Below are positions 63,855 to 64,000 of a stretch of 64,000 bases of DNA, in pieces. The stretch's first letter is position 1; the number at the start of each line of letters is the position of its first letter. Under the pieces are notes generated by a model. The model was not told the origin of the DNA. It made no database searches and saw nothing but the letters and a program-made list of their open reading frames with translations. The position numbers and the translations under genes were made by a program. Source of the stretch: Helicobacteraceae bacterium (lineage in GTDB: Bacteria; Campylobacterota; Campylobacteria; Campylobacterales; Sulfurimonadaceae); contig JAMOSG010000036.1 in NCBI GenBank assembly GCA_027063225.1, positions 35,990 through 99,989 of the forward strand. Reading direction: 5' to 3'.

Positions 63855-63870
63855 TCATATAATTGTATGA
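63855..63870 (-). promoter_or_regulatory. Putative operator of the toxin-antitoxin operon
   Basis: The 16-bp near-palindrome TCATATAATTGTATGA (7 of 8 positions pair) lies 13 nt upstream of the antitoxin ATG and contains a TATA-like stretch. An RHH antitoxin dimer commonly binds such a site to repress its own promoter. Confidence 0.5.
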
Positions 63871-64000
63871 ATAAGGGTCAAGACTAGTTTAGAGGGAAAA
63901 TTCTAAAGTTTTTCAATAGAATTTTATATATGTCTTCACTCCTATTATTAAATCTAAATTCACATTCTTTTAGATGTAGATTAAAACTATCTTTTATAGA
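63871..64000. other. Right end of the window, no gene seen
   Basis: The last 130 bases contain no convincing start, RNA or repeat. They are AT-rich and probably part of the next intergenic region or the 3' end of a gene lying outside. Confidence 0.3.

Overview
The window reads as a chromosomal segment from a free-living Campylobacterota (epsilonproteobacterial) organism, most likely close to Sulfurimonas. This rests on low GC and on gene orders that match Campylobacter and Helicobacter: ispDF - HP1021-type orphan regulator - sat-like gene - pgpA; cbpA-hspR; flgI-flgJ-flgM-flgN-flgK; gap-pgk-tpiA-fabI; dapA followed by a FabL-like reductase. The genus is an inference. Coding density is high: no gene-free stretch exceeds 300 bases. 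I see no insertion sequence, prophage or CRISPR array.

Region by region. 1-8.7 kb holds housekeeping genes (thiC, ispDF, an HP1021-like regulator, a degenerate ATP-sulfurylase relative, pgpA, ung) and a cbpA-hspR heat-shock operon whose promoter carries a HAIR-like operator. 8.7-15.3 kb, on the minus strand, holds an AI-2E transporter, an orphan DppC-type permease, the flagellar genes flgI-J-M-N-K with recognisable sigma-54 and sigma-28 promoters, and a minimal nucleotidyltransferase pair. 15.4-22.4 kb holds uvrB, dedA, a small GNAT-like gene, a SUI1/YciH protein, a YbiT-type ABC-F protein, an MFS transporter and tRNA-Arg(GCG). 22.5-27.3 kb is a coupled operon hpt-trpA-modA-modB-modC followed by ZapA-like and ZapB-like genes, then an orphan DppB-type permease. 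27.3-35.8 kb holds a porin, fabI-tpiA-pgk-gap, nadD, a haem-binding protein, tRNA-Asn, dapA, a FabL-like reductase and an ankyrin protein. 35.8-43.2 kb is an LPS-core-type locus: two paralogous GT2 genes bracket a GT4, waaF, a PAP2 phosphatase, a glycosidase-like protein and an LtaS-like alkaline-phosphatase-superfamily enzyme. 43.2-45.8 kb is proB-obgE-rpmA-rplU.

The accessory part is 45.9-64 kb. A type I secretion operon (TolC, LapB-like ABC with C39-like domain, HlyD/LapC-like adaptor) is followed by a LuxR-type regulator and an unusually small LapA-type protein. That protein has an N-terminal retention module, a TAAG motif at residues 101-104 matching a LapG cleavage site, and a type I C-terminal signal. 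Next comes an exopolysaccharide region: a PHP phosphatase converging on a BY-kinase (Wzc), a Wza lipoprotein, and a three-gene cassette of an HprK-like kinase, a 60-residue Tat-like peptide and an NTP_transf_5 nucleotidyltransferase. A GT4, a heparinase-like protein and a RelE/RHH toxin-antitoxin pair follow. The peptide-kinase-nucleotidyltransferase cassette and the mini-LapA system are the two best candidates for something poorly described. Both point to control of surface adhesion and polysaccharide assembly.
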